A DNA stretch of 64,000 bases from Nomia melanderi (Eukaryota; Arthropoda; Insecta; Hymenoptera; Halictidae): positions 21,664,160 to 21,728,159 of the forward strand of contig NC_134999.1 in assembly GCF_051020985.1 (NCBI RefSeq), written 5' to 3'. Shown here one piece after another: positions 25,884 to 37,812 of this stretch. The stretch's first letter is position 1, and every line of letters begins with the position of its first letter. The translations under genes and the position numbers were made by a program. The notes beneath the pieces are model-generated. The model was not told the origin of the DNA. It was given only the letters and a program-made list of their open reading frames with translations, and ran no database searches.

Positions 25884-28464
25884 GGACGGTCTATTCGCCT
25901 TTGTCCGTTCATGCTCGGTGAAAATGCAACTCGAGCAATTTTAAATCTACTCGATCCGATCGATGCTTTTCGAAACTTTCAAATTACTCTGTGAATTTAA
26001 TATGATTCGTAGAAGAAATTGCTTTAAGCGGCCAGGTTAAAAGGTTAAAATGTTAAAATGTTAAAATGTGAAAACGTTAAAACGCTAAAACGCTAAAACG
26101 CTAAAACGTCGATGACAACGACCGATCGATAATCGTAGATAGTTGACCGCGGTACCTACGTCATCCTACAATTTGAAACGAGGTTAACAAACAGAACCCG
26201 ACTGTTTCATTTGATGAAACGAGAATTTGCCCATCTACTGAACTCTAAATAACGTAATCGCGAGATTGTTAAATATCTCGGCACAGTGCTTGTCCCAACT
26301 TGTCCGTGAAATGCACGTACAGAAACGTACACTTACTTTCGCGATGCGATACGCTCGATGTCCGTTATACGGATCGCTTCATCGACGATACTATCCGAAG
26401 GATTACCGGGCATTCAGCAAGATATTCAATATTCTTTCGTTACTAGCGAGAAGATTAACGTTGGAATGATCACGAACGAAACCGTGTCGGCGACTGTTCC
26501 TTGTCGCATTAAGGTCGAAAAAGGGAAGCTGAACTATCGACGAGTTTACTGCTTCCCACGAGCTCGATAATCGATGTTCCGAAAGGTCACTGAAAACCTA
26601 TACTTCTCGTCGAAAATTTGCCAAAATCCAATTAACGAAACCGTATTAAAAGAATTCATTAATATACTCGTTAGTCAGTATCGCAGAGATACGCAGGCAT
26701 CGCATCGCTTTCTCCGGATGATCGTTCCCGAAGCTTTTCGAGATATCTGCAACGGTCGAATCGTACGCGTCCAAGCATCTACTTGCATACATGGAATTCC
26801 TAAAGAGTCGATGCGTGGCTTGCAAGCATTTCCTTGCGAATCCAAACTTGCCGTGTAACAATCGGCGCATTTCGAAGGAAGGTACGTGTAAACAAAGCGA
26901 ACGGGAAACCTGAAGTTGGAATTGTCTTGACAACGGTAACGGTAACGGTAACGGCAAGGACAACAGTAATGACTCTGGTAAACGCGAATGTGAAAATGAA
27001 GGTAAAGGTAAAGCTAAAGCTACAGAGTCGGAGGTAAAAATCGTCGCCGATCGCGTTCCGTAACGTGGGGCCAGCACTCGCATAGATAGAACCAACAACT
27101 TGACGCGAAAGATTAATTACAATCGCCAAGAGAAAGAGCAACGATTCGGAACTGTTCCGATATGGTCGTTACAGGACTTGCTGTCCGTACAGACGCACGG
27201 TACGCGCCATCGTGTATCACTGTTCGCCGTGTAATCAATCAACCGATGCCGCTTTTAGTCTCGTATCCGCGTAATTGTAGATAGAAAGCTGTCATAGGCG
27301 CATCGAAAGGAAACGCAGAGTTGCGCGAAGCTGACATTGCGTTTCGGTTTCCCATCTTCCGCCGTTCCTGCTCGGCGAATCCAAGTAAGCCAATGTGATT
27401 CGTCGACTCGTTTAGAAAAAAAGTTCGCCAGATGCGGATCATCGATTTTCAGAGAAAGCGTAGAGTGTACAGAGGAGGCTGGTTTCCAACGATTACACGA
27501 GTGACCGATCCGGTGAAGAAAAAGCCAACTCGCCGCAGAACCTATACGACACCGGCTGAGGCAACCCCGCTAATCCCTTGTCTTCCCGCCACACGATCCT
27601 CCCCCACCTGTTATCGGTCTCTTTATATCGGCCGAGTCGATGTTACGAGGGTATCGTCGCTCCGTCCACTCGACGTCAGCTGACCTCGACGGATCGCTCC
27701 TGCGACGCTTGCCCCTACTTATGGAAATAAATACTACTCGCGCGCAAATTCGTCGATGCGTGCCATTTTACCGATACGAAAACATTGGAAATCAGTGAGC
27801 AACCCAGAGAGACACCGCCGCCGCGACTGACACGAAAAACCGCGAGAGCTGCACGTTTTGAGCAATAACGTGCTCTATAGCGTTCTAATTAAGGTACTCT
27901 CGCTCAAGGTGGTTTACCGCAACGTTTAAACTTACAAAGCGACGCACGCCAGCTGGAAAAGCAGCCAACGTCGTTCACCAATTTCAAATTTCCCACTTGC
28001 CAATCGTCCCACTTCCTTCCAATTAGATTCCAGATTTCAGTCGAGCGACCAACAATGTAGAAAAAGAAAGATTGTTCGATCAGAGAAATTTGGTAACTCG
28101 ACGATATCTGGATGGCGTTCGACTTGGCTGAACGAAAAAGCTTCGATAAAGCGGTGACGAGAGCTCGCAGAGCAGACCGTGGAAAGACCGTCGGTCGACG
28201 GTAAATGTATTTGAAAATTGAGTTTCATCCGAATATTAAAAGGGAACGGGATCGTATCGACATTTCGTTCGTGTTCATTCTGATATGCCTCCGCCCTTCG
28301 CAGTCACGTATACGGAATATCAAATTCGATATTCGACCGATAGTATGGAAACCACTTGCAAACATTCGATTCGAATCGAGTCGCTTTTCCCAAATCAAAT
28401 GACAGCAACAAGATGTCGTTCGGCTTCGCTGAAATAATCGCGACTAGTCGATCCAAATAACACG
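25884..28464. other. upstream flank or intron before tachykinin coding exons
   Basis: Contains an 8-nt TTAAAACG repeat (26034-26108) and GGTAAC repeats (26931-26955). At 27621-27630 there is a CTTTATATCGG motif in GC-rich DNA that could be an alternative promoter, but no initiator is well placed. No coding exon is supported. Confidence 0.4.
26034..26108. repeat. 8-nt TTAAAACG minisatellite
   Basis: About nine tandem 8-nt units drifting from GTTAAAAT to GCTAAAAC along the array. Confidence 0.85.
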
Positions 28465-28479
28465 TTCCTTTGTTGCAGG

Positions 28480-29978
28480 ATGATCGTCCGGTCGAGCTTC
28501 CTTCTGATAACGACCATCGCGTTCACGTTTGCCGCTGATGCATCGTCGAACAGTATTTTTTCCGCAAAACAAGACCCCATGGGCTTTAAAGGAATGGCCG
28601 AGAAGAAGAGCTTCGCGTCTGCGGAAGGCGACGAAATGTCTAAACGGGCTTCTATGGGATTCCAGGTAAAGCAACTGTCGACAATTTTCAAACAAGAATA
28701 CAGGAGTATCGATAACCTTGTTGTTCCCGTGGCACGCGCAGGGTATGCGAGGAAAAAAGGATTCGATAACGTCCGAAATCGAACACGAAATCCAACACGA
28801 AATCGAACACGAATTCGACGCGAAGGACACCGATAAACCTGCGCCCATGGTTTTCCAAAATACCAGGGGTCAAAAGGACACTTTCAATTTCAACTTCGAG
28901 GATTCTTACGTCCCAGCCGACGCGTACGAGAAGAAGGCGTACTATAAACAGGATGAACACTACAAACGCGCCCCGATGGGATTCCAAGGGATGAGAGGCA
29001 AAAAGAGTCTCGAACAGGTAAATAATGACTATCGTCGTCATCCTCACCGTACTCTCTCGATAGCACAATCACCTTATTACACGTGTCTCGTGTGTCTCGC
29101 GCGTACACAGATCTTGAACGAGATTGAGAAAAGGACAGCGATGGAGTCCGATTACTCGGAAGATTACGAGACGAGAATGCTACCGATGCTAATGACGGGC
29201 TCGATGGTACAGCCAATGACGATGACGATGGCGACGGACAGATACCAGGGGAGTGTGCGCGACAAAAAGGATACGATTCTAGAAGAATGGGAGAAGAGAG
29301 CACCGATGGGATTTCAGGGGACGAGGGGCAAGAAAGCGGTTATCGAGGCGATAGAGCAACTCGGCAAGAAGGCCCTGATGGGTTTTCACGTTAGTACAAT
29401 GCATGTTAATCAGAGTCTAGCCACTGTTCCGAGCGACCTTCCATTTCGTATTTCATATTTCACATTTCAAATATCACGGTAGTTCGCATCCGCGGAATAT
29501 GAAACCGGCGAGAATGTTGCAGGGAATGCGCGGTAAAAAGGACACGTTCGTCAGTTATCTCGATTATCCGATCGTTCCCTCCGAATACGCAAAGAGAAGT
29601 ACGGATTTTAACGAAAATTACCTCGTCGACCCCCTGAAGAGAGCTCGAATGGGTTTCCACGGGATGAGAGGTAAAAGGGACGCGACGCAGGTTTTCGATG
29701 TCAGCTCGAGCTACAGAGGTAATCGACTACCGAGTTCTCTCAGTGGTTATCGTCTTATGTTACACGCAACGTCAAGTTATCCTTCTTCCGTTTTTCTAGG
29801 TACAAACAACGATCGATTTACGACAAACCAAGTGGCAGCATACGAAATTAAGAAACGATCGCCGTACAGATACGTTGGTGTTCGAGGCAAAAAGAACCCT
29901 CGGTGGGAATTTCGAGGAAAGTTCGTGGGCGTTAGAGGTAAAAAATCATCCTCGTTACAGGACCAACCTGTCTTTTAA
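28480..29978 (+). CDS. Tk: tachykinin-related peptide precursor
   Basis: Neuropeptide prohormone, secreted and processed at dibasic sites into amidated tachykinin-related peptides that act on GPCRs in brain and gut. Five coding exons: 28480-28665, 28742-29017, 29111-29389, 29523-29718 and 29800-29978, 371 residues. The start follows an acceptor (TTTGTTGCAG^G) by one base, and residues 1-19 form a signal peptide (SSFLLITTIAFTFAA). Peptides before GKK/GKR: ASMGFQGMR, APMGFQGMR, APMGFQGTR, ALMGFHGMR, ARMGFHGMR, SPYRYVGVR and NPRWEFRGKFVGVR. Two copies look degenerate: DPMGFKGMAE lacks the amidation Gly, and APMVFQNTR is followed by GQK. Two introns split a peptide between Gln or His and Gly (MGFQ^GMR, MGFH^GMR). 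Exons 2 and 3 are 276 and 279 nt in phase 0, so skipping keeps the frame. The spacer in exon 2 has an acidic EIEHEIQHEIEHEF repeat. Confidence 0.95.
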
Positions 29979-30893
29979 CGTGTCCGAAGATGCGAAAAGA
30001 AAGAATGCTTCTATGTCATTAGGTAAAGTCCAATTATTTAGACAGTCGCGTACACCGTACTACGATACATTCTTGCCCACTCTGCGTATTCGTGAAACCA
30101 CGTTCCGCTTTTCCTTTCCGTTTCAGATATTGAACGCTGATACTGGTGCGTTTATTGGTACCGGCAAACGCAACAGCAACATTAACAGCGTAATATTAGC
30201 GTGTTTCCGTTTCAGCTTGTATTCGAAAGCGATCCACTTGACGACTAAACGCGTACGTACATCGATCTAGCCGCGGTTCGATCAGTGACCATCGTCATTG
30301 GCCTTGCACGGTCAAAGTGCTTCTTACGAAACGACGTGCTGCGGGCACGCTTTACAACTTATTCTCGCAGTATTCGTTGCGCTTCCTACGAACAATCAAA
30401 GATACCATCTCGGCGTATTGTTCGACGAACGCAACGGTTACTTTCGATACCGACTAGAAGAGCAGTTTATGTACGTTGCTGTACGCTTGAAACTTCCAGC
30501 GGTCGCGAATACGCCAACGCTCTGTCTTCGAACGTGTTTTCTCCAAAGAATTACGAGCAATCGAAACTAAACCAATAGATGGAGTGACATTTTATGCTAT
30601 TTTCTCGATTACGTACAACGAAAATACCATCGCTGTTTTCGTTACACAGAAAGATAAAAAATAACTATAAATAACTATAAATACTTGCAGCGGATATAGA
30701 AACGGATATAGAATAGGTAATGGAAAACCGTATCACTGACCGTACATTTTAGTTGTGTGCTCGCAAACGCCGTGAAACTAAATTTTTACCGACTACTAAG
30801 AAAGTGGATCGTATGCGAATATATATCATGAGAGGAAACAATTACCGTGTACATCATATACTATTCGATAGATACAATGTATGTTTGTCTGTT

Positions 30894-30935
<42 letters not shown>

Positions 30936-32500
30936 CTGCCAGTCTGTTCGTCGCGTTTGTCTGTGTATCTACAGTGTGAACTAGTCAAATACATATCAAT
31001 AAAAGCAAAACTATATAGTTGTCAATTGTAATAATATAGTTACACGTTGAGAATGCCACAATCCCCACATGTAACATTTAAACGCTCTGGTCGTCGTTTG
31101 GTTATCTATCGCTTAGTTAATGAAAAAAAAAGAAAAGAGAACAAATAACCGTTACAGCAACCTCTATTCCTACAAATAAAATCCATATTGCGTTCGGTAG
31201 AAATCAATGACAGAAAGTTCCCAGGTAAGTAAACGGTGTCTGAAACGAAGAATGTTCTAATATGTAGCGTCATCTTTAATTTTCAGCCAAATCGAATCGA
31301 TAAAGGGAATAAGTAAATCTTTTATTAGACTGTATTCTAGAAAATATAACATCTGTAAACTACATGAACTTTTATGGTCTATAAATGATATTGGTAGGTA
31401 ACTCGGTAATTTGTATTCATCCTCTTCTTTATATATCTCTTTATTTAAGATAGAAAAACACGTAGCAAGAATAAACGTGCGTCTACGGTGATTACATCTA
31501 AATTCATATTTATCAGCTGTTTCAAAGAAGCGTAACAGTATTTAGTCCAATGTAGGAAATAAAAGTTTAAGGACTGAAAGTGGTTAAACAATTCTGCTTA
31601 AACAATAGAAAACTGTTATTGAAGCTAAAATGTAAACTCTTAATCCAACTAAACGGTTCAAGGTGATTCAATTGAAAGGACAATTTTTCCGCTATGCGAA
31701 CCAACTACTATACCGAGTATGAACACAAATATATGAAAACAAGAGCATCTAGGTTAAGTCTAATCATAAGATCGTACGTCTCCAACTAATTTTACTAACC
31801 GGTTATCCTTATTAAACTATGTTGTCAAATAATAATTACTCTGAATGAAATACTTGATAATTCCACGGTCAGTGTCTTCACATACACTCGTTATAAAAGA
31901 AAAAATACACGCGGACAATGTATAAACAAATGAAAAAATAATATTATACAGCAAATGTGGGCGATACGCGTATTTTCTGGTTAGGTTGGCTCTACTGTAC
32001 ACCATTTCCACGTTTACAACAGCGCCACACCGTCAAATAGCGGTAGATGAACAAACGTTCCTAACCTGCACATCTGCTCATCTGCTAAAGCTATAAATAT
32101 TTTCCTTTGGTAAGTCCTTCTACTTTATGAAAATATATTGATACTTTGAAGAACATATATATATATATATTTGTTTGCATACATACGCACCAAATTGCTA
32201 AACTAAAAGCCAGTACATATCAGAAATGTCCACTACACATAAGTGCAAACGGCTTGTTGTTCAGACGTCGTGTACATGCATATATATGTATATATACTCA
32301 GTGCCTAACAGATGATTATTCGATGCATATACAATACAGTTTATTTTCTAAATGACGTGCACTAATTACGTATTCTCTATAATCGACTGTATAATGGTCA
32401 GTTGGGTCAAATCAATGTCTTCGTTAAACGGTCAGTGGATTATTACGCGTTACGTTTCAAGTTTACACGTATACGATTGCACGAAATATTTCTGTATCAT
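29979..32500. other. tachykinin 3' flank, AT-rich, no gene seen
   Basis: An AATAAA at 30999-31004 is a possible distal poly(A) signal for the tachykinin transcript. A TGTC repeat lies just before it. From 31000 to 32500 the DNA is AT-rich with only short frames. An AATAAA on the minus strand (32340-32345) may serve the small minus-strand gene ending at 32501. Confidence 0.45.
30884..30935. repeat. TGTC/TGTT tetramer microsatellite
   Basis: About twelve tandem TGTC or TGTT units. Confidence 0.9.
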
Positions 32501-33053
32501 TTAGTTAGGGAAATAATTTTGAAGAAAGTAGTGCCTCCACATCAGCGTTATCTTAATGCCACATTTCATCCTTATGAGATATATTGGAGAGATCGATAGC
32601 AAGGTATACGAAGTAAAATGAGAAAAATTGTTTGTTCGATACGATGCGACAGAACATGCTACAACAAGACACGGCATGAGACGAGACGAGACAGGACGGG
32701 ACGGGACGAAACGACACGATACGATAAGATACGATATGAAACAATTAAATTATTTATTATTTGCTACTGAATATAAACACCGTCAAATATATTGAGACGT
32801 ACCTCCAGAAAAATAGTTGATAGAAGTATTCTTGAAGGTTTGGCGCATCAGTTGTAAATGTTGATCCTGCGACTACACTCTCTTTGCTGAACGTAAACAC
32901 ACGGTCCTTGAAAACTCGTCGAGCTCCCGTATATGCAACTAGATGTTCGAAATTTCTTGCGTGGCTCACAGAAATGAATTTGAAAGTTCCATCAGCGTTA
33001 CAACGGAACATTTCTCGTTCAATCGAAAACGAGGGAACGCGAGACTTTCCCAT
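32501..33053 (-). CDS. small hypothetical protein, two exons
   Basis: Exon 33053-32803 encodes 83 codons plus two bases from an ATG, ending at a strong donor (TGGAG^GTACGT). An in-phase acceptor (CTCATAAG^G) opens a second exon 32570-32501 ending at TAA, giving 106 residues. A minus-strand AATAAA lies about 155 bases past the stop. The sequence has balanced composition, unlike chance frames nearby, but I recognise no family, signal peptide or domain. Residues such as DGTFKFISVSHARNFEHLV look like a small folded protein. The second exon is weakly supported; without splicing the frame ends 16 codons after the donor. The upstream DNA has two palindromic E-boxes. Confidence 0.35.
32678..32740. 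repeat. ACGAG/ACGAT pentamer repeat
   Basis: About twelve degenerate 5-nt units (ACGAG, ACGGG, ACGAT, AAGAT). They fall inside the intron of the small hypothetical gene. Confidence 0.8.
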
Positions 33054-33082
33054 TGCGCGCGCACATTCGCTTAGTTTTACCG

Positions 33083-33153
33083 GTCACGTGACGCGTTAGC
33101 GGGAACGAGATTCAAACAACATTGAAACGACGTTCGTTGTTTAATCACGTGAT
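33083..33153. promoter_or_regulatory. E-box pair, candidate promoter of the small minus gene
   Basis: Two 10-bp palindromes centred on CACGTG: GTCACGTGAC (33083-33092) and ATCACGTGAT (33144-33153). They lie 30-100 bases upstream of the minus-strand ATG at 33053. On the plus side an ATG at 33166 opens 38 codons to a donor (TTTGAG^GTATGT), so the element could be divergent. bHLH factors are known to bind such sites; the function here is inferred. Confidence 0.4.
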
Positions 33154-33791
33154 CGACAAACCGTAATGGCGACGCGCGCAGAGCAGAGAAGACGTTTCGT
33201 TTTGTCGATTGAACGGAAACGGTTTGGTTATCGTCACGCGTCTCGAGTTTTACTTATCGTCGCGAACCAATTTGAGGTATGTCTCGACGGTATCTCGAGC
33301 CGTTTGTTTTCGAAAGGAAAAACGTGCTAGCTGTCCACATGTTTGCATTTTCTCGTGACAACCCTGTACTTTAATCCATTAGCGTACGGTAAGAATACAT
33401 GAAATAATATACTGGTACAATAATATGCTCGTCGAAGCGGAACTTTCGGAAAAGCTAACAGCACAGTCCAAAGGATAATTACATGAGAAATTTGTTACAG
33501 AGTAATTGCCCGATAAATACTAGATATTCGTTTGCGCTGTGTGCTCGAATCGACGCGTGAATCACGGGACACAGGTTGCTACGATAACGTAGAATAGTGT
33601 TTCAGTGATTTTTATCCAGCCCAGGGAAAGAAGACATCCCCTTGTTTCGCGGGTCGGCTAGGCATCTCGAGGTATTTGTTTTTCAAGTTCCTTTTCCTAC
33701 CCCACATGTTAAACGGTGTTTTGCCCCGAGCTCTCCTCGCAGGGATCAGCGTGCAGAATTCCATTCGCCTGTAACGTTCAAATACGTAGAG

Positions 33792-34878
33792 TTACTCTCG
33801 GTGGTTGGTTCGCGTTTTTTTGGTATTATAATTTGGCAAAGCGAATCGCCGAAATTTTCCAACCCACCTGTCGCCGACGTCGGCGTTGTTCCCCTCAGGT
33901 ATCTCGTTCTTCCCTCGTGTCATGTTTGGCTCGTCTTTGAATGTTCTCGTATCGTACGCCTTGGGGAACTCATCTGAAACAGCAATTCGTCTCAGCAAAC
34001 GAATTCTACATCGTTCGCTGCGAGTCGCATCAAAGTTTCACTGACCTGCCGCGGAGGTGTCGAAGGGGCGAACAGCAGGACTGTCATCGATACTCGAGGA
34101 CGACACAGTTAGCCTGGATCGAACTGGATTCCCGTCGTGATCGCCGTCTCCTTCCGATTCACCGGCGTCGAGGTTTCGAGCTCTTTTTCCAGGCATAGTT
34201 ACGTACGGCCACCTGCCGCGTTTGCCAAGCCAGCTGTTGAACGGCATTCGAATCGGTCGACGAATGTCAGGGTTCTGCGCGTACGAACCTATCCTCTTGT
34301 CTTCCCACCAATACGGCCAATGATCCTTTTTCTCCTGAGAAGAATCCTGAAACTCCTTTCACCGAGAACACTTGTTGCATGTCGGCTTCCGCGACGTCTA
34401 CGTTTATCGATCAGGGTACAATAGCTCGAGCTCACCTTCTCGTTGGCAGGTACATCGAACCAAGAATTCGCAGTGTCTCTCCTCTTTGCAACGCTCGGTA
34501 CATTCGAATCGATTCTTTGCTCGCTGTCCATATCATCGAGCTCACCTCTTACCTTCCTCTGGGATTCTTCCGTGTATTTGTCCGCGTCTAACATTCAAAC
34601 GAAAACCGCCGTTCAAAGCAATTCGAACAATTCATTATTACTTCTCGAAGCAAGATCGCACCTGGATCAATTCCTATCCGGTTTGCTTCCATCGCGAGCG
34701 GTTCCCCATTCCATTTTGTCGGTGCATCCGGCCAAAGTCCAGATTTTTTACTTCGATTCCCAAGTGTATCGGCACTTTGATTTTCCGAGCGCGTCACATC
34801 GAGAAAAGGACCTGCGCTTTCCGGACTTCCGAAGACGACGCGCGCCAAAATGCAGACAATTGTCAGCAACACCCACAT
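33792..34878 (-). CDS. unassigned neuropeptide-type prohormone (PFNSWL-amide / WPYVTMP-amide)
   Basis: Four phase-consistent exons: 34878-34662, 34587-34436, 34346-34046 and 33973-33792, giving 283 residues. The ATG is followed by a signal peptide (MWVLLTIVCILARVVFG, cleavage near residue 17). Exon 3 holds the mature core: a Trp-rich segment (DHWPYWWEDKR), then a stretch ending PFNSWL-G-KR, then GRWPYVTMP-G-KR. Both carry the Gly-Lys-Arg signature of convertase cleavage and C-terminal amidation. Exon 2 adds VAKRR and a short acidic spacer. Exon 4 encodes an acidic, then basic tail. FNSWL-amide differs by one residue from the kinin motif FxxWG-amide, which is the only resemblance I can name; WPYVTMP fits no family I know. 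It lies between tachykinin and natalisin. Exon 2 contains an extra in-phase donor (AAG^GTAAGA) that could give a shorter form. The exon chain is strong; the family is unknown. Confidence 0.75.
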
Positions 34879-37812
34879 AGCGTCTAATGGAAGTCGTTCG
34901 GAAAGATATTATCATATTATTATTTTTACTTTCGCATCTCGTACGTCATAGGACGCGTGACACTACTGTACGTCCCGATCTCATATGATAATTAGTCGGC
35001 CAGCATGCAACTACTTACTTGGCTCGTACGAACTGTACATTGCACATGGACCTGTATGCGCATGTATCTCGTACCTTCGTGGAAAACGGACTTTTCCTTC
35101 AATGCACGCATCCCAGCGGTACTGATTAAATCCGAGGAATAAGAAAGGGGTCGGGAAGGGACGAGGAACAAGCGGATGAACAGCCATGAGAAATATATGA
35201 AGTAATATCGTTGTTTTTCTGCCGCGAGCATTCCCTTCTACTAATTGTCAGTTATACTTGCTAAACGCCAAGTATTAAAAACTTACGAACCGTGGGACCC
35301 TGCACGATCGTATACGATCCTATTCGATTGTATTGTACGAACATGACAATTTTACGAAAATCCACATCGATCGGACATTGCTAAATAAACATCGATGAAG
35401 AAGCCGAGACGGGAAGGGGGAGAACTAATTCGTTTCATATATTGCACAGCAGTGATGCGCGCGAGCAGAGACAGTAATAATATATAATACAAAGTCTTTA
35501 TGGAAATGCAGCGTAAGCCGACTGTAATCTTCTCTACGAAAAATAATCTGCCAATTGCGTGCTTCTATTAAAGTCGCATTTAGTTGCATCTTTAGAAACG
35601 AGTTCAGCACCGAATGCGCATTCACGCACACGCACATATACAGAAAAACGGTTGACAGTGTTCGTAAGTAGACATAATGAAAGACATATTTAAACACGTA
35701 ACACGTTCTTTCTACATTTTATATCTTTCTCCTTGTTTCCTTTTTCCTCATCGATCGGCGCTTTTACAATGATAATCAAACGATGGCATTGCGCGACAGG
35801 AGAAAAAAGGTGCACTTTCGTCAGCATATGTGTTAAAATGTAGTTATCGAACGCTTTCAAACCTGTCATCGAAGTACTTATTTGTTTTCACAAACCATTT
35901 GCATCCAATACTTTTATCAGATATTAGGTGCTAGATACTTTTTCCCTCGCTCTACAGTATTTCTTCGCATCTCCTAAGCATTGTCATTTATTCCCCATTT
36001 ATTGATCATTTATTATTACTTACAAATCAATTTCCATATTTCGCGAATCTCTGACTTACAAGAATTACAGTTCAATCGAATGTATTTATCGCGCGCATCT
36101 GATAAATACAGTTTCACTTTCGTTACGTTTATTTTTCCGATTGCTCCCGGCGTACAAGTAAAACAGCTATTGTAGATGCTTGAAATTTCCGAAAAAATCA
36201 AATTCATTTCCCCTGTGACAACACGACAAACGGAGATGTTAACGTTCGCGTTGATTCGCACTTTGCCACAGGGTACGAATAATTCCCGAGTGTACGCTTG
36301 GAAAATAAATGCCGAATATCGAACATCTTCTACTCTTATCGAAAATACGATTGTCTAACAAGCAGCGTAGATGTGTATGCGTATACTTACTCGCTTTCGA
36401 AACACCTGGGAGGCGGACTCGCGCTCCTTCGATATCGGAATACTCGTATGTTTATACGCGGATCGTATATACGGGTTCCTCTCGATGCGGCGAGTAGCTG
36501 GTGCCCGACCGAATGTTGCTGGTATCGAGAAAACTTGTGCTTTCACTGTTGTTTTTCCGTTATACAAGAAATATGGTATGCTGGATGACACGCGCGGAGT
36601 ACCTAGAGCGCGAACTCCAGTAAAATAAGGTGTACAATGGACACCAACGATACGCGTCGCTCTTCTTATATCCACCACGTAGATCTTCGGCGCACTCTCC
36701 GTTAGCTCCAAAAAATCACCCCCAGCTTTTCACCATCCCCTCACCTATGCCAGTATTCTCCGTGGTTAGTAATCTCTTTGCCCCTTTCTTTCGTCGCGTT
36801 GCACCCCCTACCCCCTCCTCTCTCTCTCTCTCTGCCCCCCCCCCCCTTTTTTCCGTTTCGTAAAAACGAAAAAATGGAAAGTGCTCTGTTCAGGATCAGA
36901 AATGTGCGTGCAAACGACTAACTGTAGCTCGGAAAAGGACGACACGATGTACGGGCAAACGCGTGTACGAATCCGCGTCTATTCATTTTTCTCCTTCGAT
37001 CTGGGAATGGGAGAAGCTTCCTTCGTTCGTTCGGTCGAAATGTATTGAGATTTTACATTCGAAAACGAACGAAACATCAAGAAATTTCAATGTAAAAGGA
37101 CAGTATCGGATATGCCGAAGAAATGGGGGTAGCATATGTGCATACAGGTTAAAAATGCGCTACTTCGCAGCCTGAAATATTATCACCGTTGCCATCGTAA
37201 ATTTTCATCCTGTACTACGTAATGTCTGAACATTGATATTTAACTAGAAAGTTCGCACGCAGCTCAAATCGAGACATCTAAATCAATTGGTAATGACCGA
37301 TCAGAACTTTGTACAATGATTTGCCGTACATTTATTATTTATTATCGGGTCAATTCGAATAAAGCGGATATATTAGAAACGAAATCGATAGTAGCCGGAG
37401 CATTAATCGGACCACCGAATCATCGCTCCACGGAAACGTGTACAACGATCCAATATATTATATAATAATCCAAGTATACAACACTACTTTTCTTTGACAG
37501 CGGAACAAGTCGTTGCCTTTAAAATTAAGCGTACACTTGAGATTACAGTAGAGTAGGCGTGCTCGCACAATTCATTCCAGACTCGTGCGCTTGAAATCCG
37601 ACGTTTCCACAGATCGTTTAACATTCTTACTTGATATTCATTAATGCGTAAATAGGACACAGACGAGTATACACCTGCGAATATACGGCGAGTCTTTCAA
37701 CGACGCCGTTTCGAAATCAAAGTAGAGTAAAATAGCGTTGTTGTGTTGTATTGTATCGTATTGTATCGTAGTGTGTTACACGATATTATATTATCTATTA
37801 TATTATCGAGGA
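34879..37812. other. intergenic, prohormone 5' flank and natalisin 3' flank
   Basis: No supported gene. Two TTTATT words at 37331 and 37338 read AATAAA on the minus strand and could end the natalisin transcript. A TC tract with a run of C lies at about 36820-36848, and a TTGTATCG repeat at 37738-37775. Confidence 0.45.

Noticed and set aside
27621..27680. TATA-like CTTTATATCGG with downstream TCAGC as a second tachykinin promoter
   Set aside because: The initiator-like motif is too far from the TATA word (about 55 bases) and no donor follows clearly; kept only as a remark.
29499..29522. Extra tachykinin-like reading KPARMLQ before GMRGKK
   Set aside because: These bases lie in the intron; the acceptor at 29521-29522 joins GMRGKK to ALMGFH and gives a canonical peptide.
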